A DNA stretch of 58,963 bases, taken from Dietzia aurantiaca. Its GTDB lineage: Bacteria; Actinomycetota; Actinomycetes; Mycobacteriales; Mycobacteriaceae. Positions 57,930 to 58,963 of the stretch are shown piece by piece; position 1 is the first letter of the stretch; each line of letters begins with the position of its first letter. Location of the stretch: the NCBI RefSeq assembly GCF_021033825.1, contig NZ_JAIFXZ010000019.1:1-58963 (forward strand), written 5' to 3'. The notes beneath the pieces were generated by a model. The model saw only the letters and a list, made by a program, of their open reading frames with translations, ran no database searches and was not told where the DNA came from. Both the position numbers and the translations under genes were made by a program.

Positions 57930-58511
57930 TCAGTTCTGCGGTGACAGCGAGGTCTCCGCGAGGGACCCGAGACGGTCACCCACGATCTCCTCGACCTGCT
58001 CGGTCACCGAGGAGGTGTCCACGTGCTTCGTGACCGAGGTGCCGACGACCGGCACGCCCCCGATCACCGCGTCGACCGACCCCTGGGTGTCGCCACCCAT
58101 GAGGGCATCTCCCGACTTCGCCAACGGGTTGACGACCGAACAGATGCCACTGATCGGGATCGGCAGCGGCACGCCGGCCAGCCCGGCGGCAGCGGTCGCG
58201 GCGGAGCCGACGTTGCACGTCAGCGTGGCCGTGGAACCGAGGACGCCGGTCGCGTAGCCGGGCAGCGAGCCGGTCACCGACGCCGGAGCCATCTCACCGA
58301 CCGAGCCCAGGTAGTCACCGTCCATGTCGGACGAGCCCGTCAGTGATCCCAGCGACCCCGATTCCAAACCGGAATCGGAGCCGGACACAGATCCGGTCGC
58401 CGACCCGATCAACTCGGAGCTCTGTGCGCCCGCGGTTCCTGCCGAGGCGACGAGCAGCGCGGCAGCGAGTGCGCCGACATAAGCGGTGGTCTTGGACATG
58501 GACTGGGACAT
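57930..58511 (-). CDS. Secreted small protein with DYLGS/PGYATG motifs (paralogue 2)
   Basis: The 193-residue exported protein has a signal peptide to about residue 30 (cleavage near AGAQ) and a Ser/Gly-rich linker. GDYLGSVGEMAPASVTGSLP and GYATG follow, clearly related to the neighbouring product. The same two-cysteine spacing is present (CNVG and GIC). The C-terminal 60 residues differ more. The ATG at 58511 follows GGAGG six bases upstream; another ATG four codons later lacks such a site. Likely a surface or cell-wall protein of unknown role. Confidence 0.75.
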   Translation of the reverse strand: MSQSMSKTTAYVGALAAALLVASAGTAGAQSSELIGSATGSVSGSDSGLESGSLGSLTGSSDMDGDYLGSVGEMAPASVTGSLPGYATGVLGSTATLTCNVGSAATAAAGLAGVPLPIPISGICSVVNPLAKSGDALMGGDTQGSVDAVIGGVPVVGTSVTKHVDTSSVTEQVEEIVGDRLGSLAETSLSPQN

Positions 58512-58648
58512 GGGCTGCCTCCGTTGTGGGAATTCGGGACGTCCGCCCCGGCTCGTAACAAATATTAGGCCCACCACATATACCTCAGCATCTTCTGAGC
58601 GTTACCCTCACAGCCGAACTCAGCCCCCACACGGATTCGAAATAACCA

Positions 58649-58692
58649 TTGCACAGCACGAGTGATGGGCGTAAAATAGAACACACATTCGA
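58649..58692 (+). promoter_or_regulatory. Promoter with overlapping LexA-like SOS box upstream of the HNH gene
   Basis: TTGCAC (58649-58654) and TAAAAT (58672-58677) are spaced 17 bases apart, a good SigA-type promoter. TAGAACACACATTCGA (58677-58692) begins at the end of the -10 element and agrees with the mycobacterial SOS box TCGAAC-N4-GTTCGA at 10 of 12 fixed positions by my count. LexA bound there would block transcription. Confidence 0.55.
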
Positions 58693-58730
58693 TGTGAGCG
58701 CGGAGCGGAAAGGAACGGAGGTGGGGGCTG

Positions 58731-58963
58731 ATGGGGAGGGATGACGACGACAAGGCGGGCCCTTCGACTTCGCCCACCGGTCCGGCCGCATCTGCTGCTC
58801 CTGCGGCGATCTCGGCCGCGGCTGATGCTGCGCGTGCGGGGTGGGAGGCCGAGAACCGTGCGGCGGCGCAACGACTGTCGGCAGCGCACCAGTTGATGAC
58901 CGCAAGTCTGGACTACCCGGGCTGCGGTACCGACCCCGACGATCCCCGGCCCGGATACTCGAT
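58731..58963 (+). CDS. DUF222/HNH endonuclease (13E12 repeat family), N-terminal part, truncated by window end
   Basis: The open frame starts at the ATG at 58731 after GGAGG and runs off the window. The 77 visible residues begin MGRDDDDKAGPSTSP, then an Ala-rich helix, WEAENRAAAQRLSAAHQLM and SLDYPGCGTDPDDPRPGYS. This is the N-terminal pattern of DUF222 proteins that carry a C-terminal HNH nuclease in Mycobacteriales. The nuclease part lies outside the window. The upstream SOS-like box suggests DNA-damage control. Confidence 0.65.
   Translation, partial: MGRDDDDKAGPSTSPTGPAASAAPAAISAAADAARAGWEAENRAAAQRLSAAHQLMTASLDYPGCGTDPDDPRPGYS

Overview
The window looks like chromosomal DNA from a high-GC mycolic-acid actinomycete, most likely Dietzia or a close relative. 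Supporting points are the strong GC bias with many GTG starts, a mycothiol-type alcohol dehydrogenase, a his-trp-lgt-pyk gene order like that of Mycobacterium, IdeR/DtxR-type iron boxes and a DUF222 (13E12-type) HNH protein. The genus is an inference; no rRNA or other marker is present.

Region 1 (1-6328) is the right end of an integrated mobile element. It carries a RecA-like helicase ATPase, a primase-polymerase, a putative zinc-binding protein and an excisionase-like protein, all on the minus strand. A phage-type major capsid gene lies on the plus strand, and a minus-strand lipoprotein sits at the end. A stretch with a 3' tRNA half (6281-6328) marks the probable attachment site. No portal, terminase or tail genes are visible, so the element resembles a capsid-encoding satellite or phage-plasmid more than a complete phage. 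A compact three-arm palindromic structure (3264-3336) lies between the excisionase and capsid genes.

Region 2 (6383-11819) holds a DHA2 drug exporter, an SRPBCC protein, the mycothiol-dependent formaldehyde/nitrosothiol dehydrogenase mscR with its metallo-beta-lactamase partner, and an M23 peptidase. Region 3 (11845-27891) is a nearly continuous minus-strand supra-operon: hisD-hisC-hisB-MFS-hisH-TM protein-priA-impA-hisF-hisI-tautomerase-trpE-membrane protein-trpC-trpB-trpA-lgt-pyk. No trpF is visible, which fits the dual-function PriA.

Region 4 (28065-37966) has an ABC exporter divergent from a NarL-type two-component system, an XRE-cupin regulator, a bioYMN biotin ECF transporter under a BioQ-like operator, and acnA under a near-perfect GlxR/CRP box. 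Region 5 (38030-44738) is a complete four-gene Wadjet (JetABCD) anti-plasmid defence operon.

Region 6 (44794-56810) has a DUF2236 protein, then a hydroxamate siderophore locus. A five-gene uptake operon (binding protein, two permeases, ATPase, siderophore-interacting reductase) diverges from a three-gene synthesis operon (decarboxylase, N-hydroxylase, fused acyltransferase-NIS synthetase) across an intergenic region with two iron boxes. Region 7 (56814-58963) contains a YjbR protein, two paralogous secreted proteins of unknown function, and the start of a DUF222/HNH gene with a promoter overlapping a LexA-like SOS box.
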